From Blautia luti (GTDB lineage Bacteria > Bacillota > Clostridia > Lachnospirales > Lachnospiraceae): a DNA stretch of 64,000 bases. Position numbers and translations under genes: made by a program. Positions 53,646 to 61,771 of this stretch are shown here, in pieces (positions within the stretch are counted from its first letter, which is position 1; the number at the start of each line of letters is the position of its first letter). The notes beneath the pieces were generated by a model. It made no database searches. It had not been told where the DNA came from and was given only the letters and a program-made list of their open reading frames with translations. The stretch spans positions 124,001-188,000 of the forward strand of contig NZ_JAAITI010000001.1 in NCBI RefSeq assembly GCF_013304735.1. The letters run 5' to 3'.

Positions 53646-53676
53646 CCCTGCCCTGTTTTTCAGGACAGGGCTTTTC
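53646..53676 (+). terminator. Terminator after lon
   Basis: CCCTGCCCTG and CAGGACAGGG pair over eight of ten positions around a T-rich loop, followed by CTTTTCC. It separates lon from ysxC with moderate strength. Confidence 0.7.
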
Positions 53677-53698
53677 CGAGAAAAGGGAGGAACAACGA

Positions 53699-54310
53699 AT
53701 GGTAATCAAAAACGTATCACTGGATATTGTCTGCGGAATCACAAGCAAGATCCCGGACACAGGAAGGCCGGAGGTAGCTTTTGCGGGAAAATCAAATGTA
53801 GGGAAATCCTCCCTGATCAATGGTCTGATGAACCGCAAGGCTCTGGCAAGAACCAGCGCACAGCCTGGAAAAACACAGACCATCAATTTTTACAATATCA
53901 ATGAAGCAATGTATCTCGTAGACCTGCCAGGCTACGGCTACGCCAAAGTCTCCGCGGCAGAGAAGGAAAAATGGGGAAAAATGATCGAGGGCTATCTTCA
54001 TAATTCCAAAGAGCTCCGGGCAGTTTTTCTTCTGGTGGATATCCGCCACAAACCTTCTGCCAATGACAAGCAGATGTATGACTGGATCTGCCACAACGGA
54101 TATGAACCGGTGATCATCGCAACCAAACTTGACAAGCTGAAACGCAGCCAGGTGGCAAAAAGCCTCAAGGAGATCCGTACCGGACTGGGCCTTCCGAAAG
54201 AAGGAAAGATCCTTCCGTTTTCAGCGGAGACCAAGCAGGGAAGAGACGAGATATGGGCACTGATCGACGAGTTGACCGGACTTGCTGAACCGGCAGCTAC
54301 AGAGGATTAA
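53699..54310 (+). CDS. ysxC: Ribosome-biogenesis GTP-binding protein YsxC/EngB
   Basis: A 203-residue EngB-type GTPase needed for large-subunit assembly. G1 [10 protein letters not shown]2 region with [11 protein letters not shown]3 DLPGYG, G4 TKLDKL and G5 FSAETKQG are all visible. GGGAGG precedes the start. The position directly after lon is conserved in many Firmicutes. The next gene starts 13 bases after its stop. Confidence 0.95.
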   Translation: MVIKNVSLDIVCGITSKIPDTGRPEVAFAGKSNVGKSSLINGLMNRKALARTSAQPGKTQTINFYNINEAMYLVDLPGYGYAKVSAAEKEKWGKMIEGYLHNSKELRAVFLLVDIRHKPSANDKQMYDWICHNGYEPVIIATKLDKLKRSQVAKSLKEIRTGLGLPKEGKILPFSAETKQGRDEIWALIDELTGLAEPAATED

Positions 54311-54323
54311 GGAGAACAAAAAG

Positions 54324-55175
54324 ATGGGAATTATCAAGGCGCTCAAGCTGGGATTTGACTATCAGAGATATGATGACGATGGCAATGTGGTAGACATGCA
54401 GCGTGCAGTCAATGATGTAAACCTGGACATTGAAGCAGGAGAATTTGTGGCAGTTCTGGGACATAACGGCTCCGGAAAATCCACACTGGCGAAGCATATG
54501 AATGCGCTTCTGATCCCAACAGAGGGAACCATGCTGGTGGACGGGATCGATACTGCCAGAGAGACCAAACTCTGGAAAGTACGCCAGAAGGCGGGAATGG
54601 TATTTCAGAATCCGGACAACCAGATCATAGGAACAGTGGTAGAAGAAGATGTGGGATTTGGCCCGGAAAACATGGGAATTCCTACAGACGATATCTGGAA
54701 ACGTGTGGATGACAGTCTGGAAAAAGTCGGCATGACAGCTTATCGCTATCAGTCACCAAACAAACTTTCCGGCGGTCAGAAACAGCGTGTAGCCATTGCA
54801 GGTGTGATGGCCATGCGTCCGCGGTGTATCATTCTGGATGAGCCAACCGCCATGCTGGACCCCAACGGACGAAAAGAAGTTCTGGAGGCCGTGCGGGAAC
54901 TGAACCGTAAGGAAAAAGTAACCGTTATCCTGATCACTCATTATATGGAGGAAGTGATCCATGCAGACCGTGTCTATGTCATGGACAGCGGAAATGTTGT
55001 AATGCAGGGAAATCCGAAGGAGATTTTTTCCCAGGTGGATACCCTGAAGAAATATGGTCTGGATGTACCGCAGGTGACACTTCTTGCATATGAACTGAAG
55101 AAATCCGGCGTGGATGTTCCGGATGGAATACTGACTACAGAGGAGCTGGTGAGCGCATTATGTCAATCGAATTAA
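54324..55175 (+). CDS. ecfA1: ECF transporter ATPase EcfA1
   Basis: A 283-residue ATPase of the shared energy-coupling module. Walker [29 protein letters not shown] (Q-loop region typical of EcfA), signature [13 protein letters not shown], Walker [13 protein letters not shown] and switch His in ITHYMEE. I start at 54324, with AAGGAG upstream; the open frame begins 14 codons earlier inside ysxC. Its end overlaps ecfA2 by 16 bases. Confidence 0.95.
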   Translation: MGIIKALKLGFDYQRYDDDGNVVDMQRAVNDVNLDIEAGEFVAVLGHNGSGKSTLAKHMNALLIPTEGTMLVDGIDTARETKLWKVRQKAGMVFQNPDNQIIGTVVEEDVGFGPENMGIPTDDIWKRVDDSLEKVGMTAYRYQSPNKLSGGQKQRVAIAGVMAMRPRCIILDEPTAMLDPNGRKEVLEAVRELNRKEKVTVILITHYMEEVIHADRVYVMDSGNVVMQGNPKEIFSQVDTLKKYGLDVPQVTLLAYELKKSGVDVPDGILTTEELVSALCQSN

Positions 55176-56047
55176 AAAATGTAACCTATACCTACAGCCC
55201 CGGGACAGCCTATGAGAGCCATGCGCTGAAAGATGTCAGCCTTGTGATCCCGGATGGCCAGTTTATCGGAATCATCGGACACACAGGAAGCGGAAAATCC
55301 ACGTTGATCCAGCATCTGAACGCTTTGGTACAGCCCACATCCGGCCAGATTCTGTATAACGGAGAAGATGTGTGGGCAGAAAAATACGACCGGAAGCAGC
55401 TCCGAAGCGAAGTCGGCCTGGTGTTCCAGTATCCGGAGCATCAGCTCTTTGAAAACGATGTGCTTTCCGATGTATGCTTTGGTCCTATGAACCAGGGACT
55501 TTCCAGGGAGGAAGCAGAGAAAGAGGCAAAACAGGCACTGACACAGGTTGGAGTAAAAGAGTCCAATTTCAAAAAATCTCCATTCGAGCTTTCCGGCGGT
55601 CAGAAAAAACGAGTAGCTATCGCAGGTGTACTTGCCATGAACCCGAAGATCCTGATCCTGGACGAGCCAACAGCAGGCCTTGACCCGAAAGGCAGGGACG
55701 ATATCCTGGACCAGATCGCGGAACTTCATAAAGTGAGAGGAATCACCATTGTTCTGGTGTCCCACAGCATGGAAGACATTGCAAAATATGTGGAGCGTCT
55801 CATTGTTATGAACCATGGAGAAGCGGTATTCGATGATGAACCCAAGAAGGTTTTTTCCCATTATAAAGAACTGGAAACCATGGGACTTGCAGCACCGCAG
55901 ATCACTTATATCATGCATGCTCTGAAGGAACACGGAATGAATGTGGATGCAGATGCCACGACAGTGGAGGAAGCCAGAAACAGCATTCTTGTCGCGCTGA
56001 AAGCAGCAGATTCTCCATTACTGAAAAAAGGAGGAGCGGAAAAATGA
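55160..56047 (+). CDS. ecfA2: ECF transporter ATPase EcfA2
   Basis: A 295-residue partner ATPase. Walker [28 protein letters not shown] (the YPEHQLF form marks EcfA2), signature [13 protein letters not shown], Walker [14 protein letters not shown], and switch His in VSHSMED. It overlaps ecfA1 by 16 bases and ecfT by 4, so the three subunits are made together. Confidence 0.95.
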   Translation: MSIELKNVTYTYSPGTAYESHALKDVSLVIPDGQFIGIIGHTGSGKSTLIQHLNALVQPTSGQILYNGEDVWAEKYDRKQLRSEVGLVFQYPEHQLFENDVLSDVCFGPMNQGLSREEAEKEAKQALTQVGVKESNFKKSPFELSGGQKKRVAIAGVLAMNPKILILDEPTAGLDPKGRDDILDQIAELHKVRGITIVLVSHSMEDIAKYVERLIVMNHGEAVFDDEPKKVFSHYKELETMGLAAPQITYIMHALKEHGMNVDADATTVEEARNSILVALKAADSPLLKKGGAEK

Positions 56048-56847
56048 TCAGAGATATTACTATCGGCCAGTATTATCCGGCCAAATCCGTTCTTCACAGA
56101 CTGGATCCACGGACCAAATTTCTGGGAACTCTGGGATTTCTGATTTCCGTGTTCCTGTTCCATACATTTCTTGGATATGCGGTGGCAACCGTATTTCTGG
56201 TAGCCATGATCGCAATCTCCAAAGTTCCTGTGAAATTCATGTTCAAAGGTCTGAAGGCCATCGTGATGATCCTTCTGATCACCGTTGTGTTCAACATTAT
56301 CCTGACGCCTGGTGAAGTGCTGTGGCGTTTCGGAATCATCAAGGTTACAAAGGAAGGCCTTGTTCTTGCAGGAAGAATGGCAATCCGTCTTGTTTATCTT
56401 GTGATCGGATCATCTATCATGACACTGACCACCACACCGAATCACCTTACCGACGGTCTGGAGAGACTTCTCCGCCCACTGAACAAGATCCGTGTACCGG
56501 TTCATGAGATCGCCATGATGATGTCCATTGCCCTTCGTTTTATCCCGATCCTTCTTGAGGAGACCGATAAGATCATGAAGGCACAGATCGCCAGAGGCGC
56601 GGATTTCGAAAACGGAAACCTGATCCAGAAGGCAAAAAACATGGTACCCCTTCTTGTTCCGCTGTTTATTTCTGCGTTCCGCCGTGCCAATGACCTTGCC
56701 ATGGCTATGGAAGCCAGATGTTACCACGGCGGCGATCACAGAACTCAGATGAAACCGCTGCATTATGAGAAGAGAGATTACATTGCATTTGTAATCCTTG
56801 TGGCATATCTTGCAGTTGGAGTGGTGTTCCGTGTAGTGGGACTGTAA
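56044..56847 (+). CDS. ecfT: ECF transporter transmembrane protein EcfT
   Basis: A 267-residue integral membrane scaffold that couples EcfA1/EcfA2 to various vitamin S components. It has about six hydrophobic segments and the coupling motif with AQIARGADFENG, where the A-R-G triplet contacts the ATPase. SVLHRLDPRTKFLGT is the usual N-terminal signature. The S component at 34.95 kb could dock with it. Confidence 0.94.
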   Translation: MIRDITIGQYYPAKSVLHRLDPRTKFLGTLGFLISVFLFHTFLGYAVATVFLVAMIAISKVPVKFMFKGLKAIVMILLITVVFNIILTPGEVLWRFGIIKVTKEGLVLAGRMAIRLVYLVIGSSIMTLTTTPNHLTDGLERLLRPLNKIRVPVHEIAMMMSIALRFIPILLEETDKIMKAQIARGADFENGNLIQKAKNMVPLLVPLFISAFRRANDLAMAMEARCYHGGDHRTQMKPLHYEKRDYIAFVILVAYLAVGVVFRVVGL

Positions 56848-56868
56848 CCACAGGAGGTATAGTATTTT

Positions 56869-57606
56869 ATGAAACGAGTAGGACTTGTAGTGGCTTACGA
56901 TGGAACGCATTATTCCGGCTGGCAGACACAGCCAAACGGAACGACCATCCAGGGTGTATTAAACGATACCTTAAGTGAACTGCTTGGAGAAAAGATAGAG
57001 ACTATCGGTGCCAGCCGTACAGATGCAGGGGTACATGCCCTTGGAAATGTGGCGGTTTTTGATACCGAGTCCAGGATCCCCGGAGAAAAGTTTTCCTATG
57101 CACTGAACCAGAGACTTCCGGAAGATATCCGTATCCAGCTTTCTGAGGAGGTGGAGCCGGATTTCCATCCCCGCTACTGTGACAGTGAAAAAACATATGA
57201 GTACCGTATCCTGAACCGGAAATTCCCGGTTCCCACAGAAAGACTGTATTCGTATTTTTACCATTACAAGCTGGATGTGGAAAAGATGAAGGAGGCAACT
57301 TCTTATTTGATCGGGCGCCATGATTTTGCCAGTTTCTGCGGCTCCGGCGCTCAGGTGAAGACAACCATCCGTACCATCACTTCCATGGATGTGTGGAGAG
57401 ACGGGGATATGGTGACCATCCGTGTTTCCGGAACCGGATTCCTTTACAATATGGTGCGTATTATTTCCGGTACCCTGATTGAGATCGGAAACGGGCAGTA
57501 TCCTCCGGAACGGATGGACAAAATCCTCAAAGCCTGTGACCGGGCTGCAGCAGGCCCCACAGCTCCGGCACAGGGGTTGACACTGATGGGAATTGAGTTT
57601 TTCTGA
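56869..57606 (+). CDS. truA: tRNA pseudouridine synthase A
   Basis: A 245-residue enzyme that makes pseudouridine at tRNA positions 38-40. The catalytic Asp lies in GASRTDAGVHALGN; YDGTHYSGWQTQPN and FLYNMVRIISGTLIEIG are TruA signatures. It follows ecfT by 21 bases with AGGAGG upstream; the ecf-truA order is common in Firmicutes, though the ribosomal-protein genes usually seen around it are absent. Confidence 0.95.
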   Translation: MKRVGLVVAYDGTHYSGWQTQPNGTTIQGVLNDTLSELLGEKIETIGASRTDAGVHALGNVAVFDTESRIPGEKFSYALNQRLPEDIRIQLSEEVEPDFHPRYCDSEKTYEYRILNRKFPVPTERLYSYFYHYKLDVEKMKEATSYLIGRHDFASFCGSGAQVKTTIRTITSMDVWRDGDMVTIRVSGTGFLYNMVRIISGTLIEIGNGQYPPERMDKILKACDRAAAGPTAPAQGLTLMGIEFF

Positions 57607-57632
57607 AAAAGGTATGAAAAAGAGGCACTGAA

Positions 57633-58967
57633 ATGAAAAATACACAGGATCTGCTGCATGGGAATATCCGGAGGGAACTGATCGCGCTGACCATTCCTCT
57701 GGTACTTGGAAATATCCTGCAGCAGTTTTACAACACCATAGATTCTTTTATCGTGGGAAGATATGTGGGAACGGAGGCCTTTGCGGGCATTGGTGTTGCG
57801 GGCAGCATCATGAATCTGTTTATCTTTATTCTCAATGGTGGATGTAATGGAATGTCCATTATTTTTGCAGAACTCTACGGGCAGAAAAATTATGAAAAAC
57901 TTCGAAAAGAAAGCTTCCTTTCGCTGAGTGCGGGAGGGGGCTTTACCATTGTTTTGAGTATTGTAAGCCTTCTGGTTCTGTATCCGGTGCTGGGCCTGAT
58001 CCAGACACCGCTGGAGGTAGAGCCTTATGTTGTGGCATATCTTCGGATCATTTTTATCGGACTTCCTGCCACCTTTCTCTATAACTGGTGCTCTGCGGTG
58101 CTTCGAGCTGCCGGGGATACGGAAACACCGTTATGGACCCTTTTTATTGCCATGTGCATGAATCTGGCACTGGATGTTGCCTTTGTGCTGGGATTACATA
58201 TGGGAACTGCCGGAACTGCACTGGCTACTGTGATCGCCCAGCTTTTTTCTGCAGGAGTGTGTCTGTGGATCATGAGGAAAAAACATCCAATTTTTTTCTT
58301 CAGCCGGAAGGATATGGGAATGGATCTGCCGCTTCTGAAGCGGACAGCCAATTTCGGGGCGGTGTCTGCCCTTCATCAGTCCAGTATCTACATTGGAAAG
58401 ATGCTGGTCCAGGGAGCGGTAAACTCCGGTGGAACAGAGATCATTTCCGCATATACGGCGACCACCAGAATTGAAGGATTTTCCAATTCCTTCGGAGACA
58501 GCGGTTCCACAGCAATCTCTGTATTCGTGGCCCAGAACCGTGGCGCAGGAGATAAAAAGAGAGCGCTAAAAGGATTTCATCAGGGGCTTGGGCTGATGAT
58601 CGTATTTGTCATCATTCTGTCTGTCCTGCAGGCAACCCTGACAAGAGGCGCGGTACAGCTTCTCATGGGGAATCCGTCAGAAACCGTAATGAAAAATGCC
58701 GTATTGTATATGAATGTGGTATCTGTCTTTTATATCCTGAATTTCATCGGAAACGCAGGGGTGGGATTCTTCCGTGGAATCGGAAAGATTTCCGTCCCGG
58801 TGATTGGAAGCACGCTGCATATATCCATTCGAGTGGTTCTGTCTTATCTGCTCATCGGCAGAATGGGACTTGAGGCTGTCGCCTTTGCCACAGGAATCGG
58901 ATGGATCAGCGTTGTGCTGTATCAGATCCTGGTTTACCGGAAGGTACGAAAAAAAGGATTTATATAA
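57633..58967 (+). CDS. MATE-family efflux transporter
   Basis: A 444-residue protein with twelve predicted helices and MATE features: LIALTIPLVLGNILQQFYNT, YVGTEAFAGIGVAGSI, and in the second half YTATTRIEGFSNSFGDSGST. It starts 26 bases after truA and may be read from the same transcript. Substrate unknown; it is a separate subgroup from the pump at 28.4 kb. Confidence 0.9.
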   Translation: MKNTQDLLHGNIRRELIALTIPLVLGNILQQFYNTIDSFIVGRYVGTEAFAGIGVAGSIMNLFIFILNGGCNGMSIIFAELYGQKNYEKLRKESFLSLSAGGGFTIVLSIVSLLVLYPVLGLIQTPLEVEPYVVAYLRIIFIGLPATFLYNWCSAVLRAAGDTETPLWTLFIAMCMNLALDVAFVLGLHMGTAGTALATVIAQLFSAGVCLWIMRKKHPIFFFSRKDMGMDLPLLKRTANFGAVSALHQSSIYIGKMLVQGAVNSGGTEIISAYTATTRIEGFSNSFGDSGSTAISVFVAQNRGAGDKKRALKGFHQGLGLMIVFVIILSVLQATLTRGAVQLLMGNPSETVMKNAVLYMNVVSVFYILNFIGNAGVGFFRGIGKISVPVIGSTLHISIRVVLSYLLIGRMGLEAVAFATGIGWISVVLYQILVYRKVRKKGFI

Positions 58968-58983
58968 TTAATAACTAAAATCG

Positions 58984-59065
58984 TCTCTCCGTGAACGGTC
59001 AGGTTTTGACCGTCAACTGTGTTTGCATTTTCGGAATGCAGCAGTTATAGTTTATTACAGAGAGA
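58984..59065 (+). promoter_or_regulatory. Possible three-way-junction RNA element upstream of the GH2 gene
   Basis: TCTCTC (58984-58989) can pair with GAGAGA (59060-59065), enclosing two hairpins: ACGGTC-7-GACCGT (58995-59013) and TGCATT-5-AATGCA (59024-59040). A terminator-like hairpin follows. This is the outline of an aptamer with expression platform, but the second hairpin overlaps a promoter-like sequence (59023-59051), so it might not be transcribed as a unit. No known family is recognised. Confidence 0.35.
59023..59051 (+). promoter_or_regulatory. Candidate promoter of the GH2 gene
   Basis: TTGCAT, a 17-base spacer and TATAGT. The transcript would start near 59058, shortly before the terminator-like hairpin. 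Confidence 0.5.
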
Positions 59066-59071
59066 ACGCAG

Positions 59072-59107
59072 CCGGACAACACAGAAGAATGTGCTGCCCG
59101 GTTTTTT
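59072..59107 (+). terminator. Terminator-like hairpin before the GH2 gene
   Basis: CCGG-CA-CACA and TGTG-TG-CCGG pair with two mismatches around GAAGAA, followed by six T. It can end transcripts from the MATE gene, or act as an attenuator for the GH2 gene. Confidence 0.75.
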
Positions 59108-59133
59108 ATTGTATGAGAGAAAAGGGATAAAAG

Positions 59134-61545
59134 ATGGAAAAAAGAGATTTTAACAAAAACTGGATCTGCAGATGTCTGACAAGAGAAGAACCGGAGAAAA
59201 AAGTAACGCTGCCTCATGATGCCATGCGCAGTGAGCAGCGCAGCGAAGAAAGTCAGGGAGAAGGAAATATCGGCTGGTATATTGGCGGCGATTATGAATA
59301 CACAAAGAGATTTTTTGTCCCGGCAGAAGATGTGGATAAAAAAGCAGTTCTGGAGTTTGAAGGTGTATATCATGATGCGGAAATTTATATTAATGAAAAA
59401 AAAGCGGCATTTCGCCCCTATGGATACACAAACTTTTATGTGGAGCTGAATGAATTTCTACAGTACGGAGCAGAGAATACGATCCGCGTGATTGCCAGAA
59501 ATGCAGATCAGCCCAACAGCCGGTGGTATTCCGGAACAGGAATTTACCGTCCGGTAAATCTCTATCTGGGAGAAAAAGAACACATTCCGGTAAATGGAAT
59601 CCGCATTCAGACGGTCAGTCTGGAGCCGGCGCAGATTCAGGTGGAGGTGAAAACATCAATTCCAGGGACTGTGAAAGTTCAGATTCTGGATGGAGAACAG
59701 ATCGTGGCTGCGATAGAAAAAATATCGGAAAAGAGAATAGTTTCCAAAAGTAATGGCCAGGAGCAGAAAGCAGTATTCCTTCTGGAAATCCCGGATGTGA
59801 AGCGCTGGAGTCCGGATTCTCCACATCTGTATACCTTAAATGCAGCATTTGGAAACGACCAGGTGACAGAGCATTTTGGAGTGCGCACCCTTCACTGGAA
59901 TGAACGGGAGGGAATGACCATAAACGGAAAGCGGGTGATTCTCCGGGGAGCCTGTGTTCATCACGACAACGGACTTCTTGGAGCATGTACATTTCCGGAA
60001 GCAGAAGAGAGAAAGGTACGTATTCTGAAGGAGAACGGATACAATGCCATCCGTTCTTCTCATTATCCGTGCTCCAGAGCATTTCTGGATGCCTGTGACC
60101 GTCAGGGAATGCTGATGATGGATGAGTATGTGGATGTCTGGTATATTCACAAGACAAAATATGATTATGCCACAGAACTGAAGGACTGGTGGAAACAGGA
60201 TCTTAAAGATATGGTGGAAAAGGATTTCAACCATCCGTCTGTGATTATGTATTCTACAGGAAATGAAGTTGCCGAGACAGCACAGAAAAAGGGAATTGCT
60301 TTTACCAGATGTATGACTGAATATCTTCACAGCCTGGATGGCACAAGACCGGTTACCTGTGGAATTAACATTTTCTTTAATTTCTTAAGTTCCATCGGTC
60401 TTGGTGTATACAGTGATGATAAGGCGGAAAAAACAGCAGAAAATGCGGCAAAAGATGCTTCAAAAAAGAAAAAGCCGGTAGGAAGTGAATTCTATAATAC
60501 ACTGGCATGCCTTGCAGGAGATTATTTCATGAAAATGGGAGCTACCCTTCCTCCATGTGACTGGAAGACAAAAGATGCCTATGCAGCCATGGATGTTGCA
60601 GGATATAATTACGGGATCTTCCGTTATAAACATGATTTAAGAAAATATCCGAAACGTCTGATTCTGGGAAGTGAGACCTTCTGTAAGGATGCCTATGATT
60701 TCTGGGAGATTGCAAAAAAGAATAACCGGATTATCGGAGATTTTGTATGGGCCGGATGGGATTATATCGGCGAAACCGGTGATGGTGCGGCAGAGTACAG
60801 TGATTATAAAGGTTTGGAGCCGCATACCAGAATGACAGGAAATAACGGACGTATTGATCTTCTTGGAAAACCAAGAGCCGAGGCTGCTTACACAAGAGTC
60901 GCGTTTGAACAGGCAAAGGGGCCTTTTATTGCGGTGAAGCCTGTATATCAGAAAGAAAAACTTCAGCTTACAGGATGGGCACTTACGAAAGCTGTGGAGA
61001 GCTGGTCCTGGCGTGGCTGTGATGGTGAGAGTGCAGAAGTGGAAGTTTTTGCCCGGGCAGCAGAGGTGGAACTTAAAATCAACGGAAAAACTGCAGGCCG
61101 GAAAAAAGTAAAAAAATGCAGGACAAAATTTAATGTAACCTATCATGACGGTGAGATCACAGCAATCTCTTACAGTGAAAACGGATGTGAGCTGGGACGA
61201 CAGACATTGAAAACAGCAGAAAAAGATACGATGCTGTCGATTCATCCGGAAACGAAAACAGCAAAACCGGGAGAACTTGTTTTTATTCCGCTGCAGTATA
61301 CGGACAGTCAGGGAAACTGGAAACCCATGGAAAAACATGAGCTAAAGGTTTCTGTAGAGAACGGAACTCTGGAAGGCCTTGGCAGCGCCTGTGCGTATGT
61401 GGAAGGAAATTATGCACAGGATACCACAAAGACGTATTACGGAGAAGCTATGGCTGTGATACGTATGAGAGAAAGCGGCAATGCAGTGGTACGTGTTGAG
61501 GATGAGAAGAATACATACAGCTGTATCGTCCCGATGCAAAGATAA
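59134..61545 (+). CDS. Glycoside hydrolase family 2 (beta-galactosidase/beta-glucuronidase type) with DUF4982
   Basis: An 803-residue enzyme without signal peptide, so cytoplasmic. The N-terminal sugar-binding beta domain (DYEYTKRFFVP; RWYSGTGIYRPVNLYL) and immunoglobulin-like domain lead to a TIM barrel with NGYNAIRSSHYP, acid/base Glu378 in YSTGNEVAE and nucleophile Glu514 in GSETF. A DUF4982-type domain follows (about residues 610-690), then a C-terminal Ig-like domain. Beta-galactosidase or related exo-activity is likely; exact sugar unknown. A weak AAAAGGG ribosome binding site precedes the ATG. Confidence 0.88.
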   Translation: MEKRDFNKNWICRCLTREEPEKKVTLPHDAMRSEQRSEESQGEGNIGWYIGGDYEYTKRFFVPAEDVDKKAVLEFEGVYHDAEIYINEKKAAFRPYGYTNFYVELNEFLQYGAENTIRVIARNADQPNSRWYSGTGIYRPVNLYLGEKEHIPVNGIRIQTVSLEPAQIQVEVKTSIPGTVKVQILDGEQIVAAIEKISEKRIVSKSNGQEQKAVFLLEIPDVKRWSPDSPHLYTLNAAFGNDQVTEHFGVRTLHWNEREGMTINGKRVILRGACVHHDNGLLGACTFPEAEERKVRILKENGYNAIRSSHYPCSRAFLDACDRQGMLMMDEYVDVWYIHKTKYDYATELKDWWKQDLKDMVEKDFNHPSVIMYSTGNEVAETAQKKGIAFTRCMTEYLHSLDGTRPVTCGINIFFNFLSSIGLGVYSDDKAEKTAENAAKDASKKKKPVGSEFYNTLACLAGDYFMKMGATLPPCDWKTKDAYAAMDVAGYNYGIFRYKHDLRKYPKRLILGSETFCKDAYDFWEIAKKNNRIIGDFVWAGWDYIGETGDGAAEYSDYKGLEPHTRMTGNNGRIDLLGKPRAEAAYTRVAFEQAKGPFIAVKPVYQKEKLQLTGWALTKAVESWSWRGCDGESAEVEVFARAAEVELKINGKTAGRKKVKKCRTKFNVTYHDGEITAISYSENGCELGRQTLKTAEKDTMLSIHPETKTAKPGELVFIPLQYTDSQGNWKPMEKHELKVSVENGTLEGLGSACAYVEGNYAQDTTKTYYGEAMAVIRMRESGNAVVRVEDEKNTYSCIVPMQR

Positions 61546-61601
61546 AGATCCACAGGCAGACTACGGAACGTGCCTACTTTATACTTGTGAAAATTGCATA
61601 A

Positions 61602-61731
61602 AAACTATACAAAAAATATGTGCAATATTAATAATACATGGTGAAACTATACAAAAATCTGATTCCGATTACGTTCAAAAAATTACCGTTGGCGGTAAAA
61701 ATGCAAAAGAGTGAAAATTCAATGCTATACT
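61602..61731 (+). promoter_or_regulatory. Operator-like repeats and promoter of the GH3 gene
   Basis: AAACTATACAAAAA occurs twice, at 61602-61615 and 61644-61657, exactly 42 bases apart (four helical turns). TTACCG-4-CGGTAA (61683-61698) is an inverted repeat. TGC-TATACT (61723-61731) is an extended -10 without a clear -35, which fits activator-dependent transcription. Confidence 0.55.
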
Positions 61732-61771
61732 CCATACAACTGATAAACAGAACTTCGGGAGGAAAGAGAAG

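Noticed and set aside
61546-61771. A small gene of 77 codons (61481-61714) between GH2 and GH3
   Set aside because: It starts inside the GH2 gene, has no ribosome binding site and covers the operator-like repeats.
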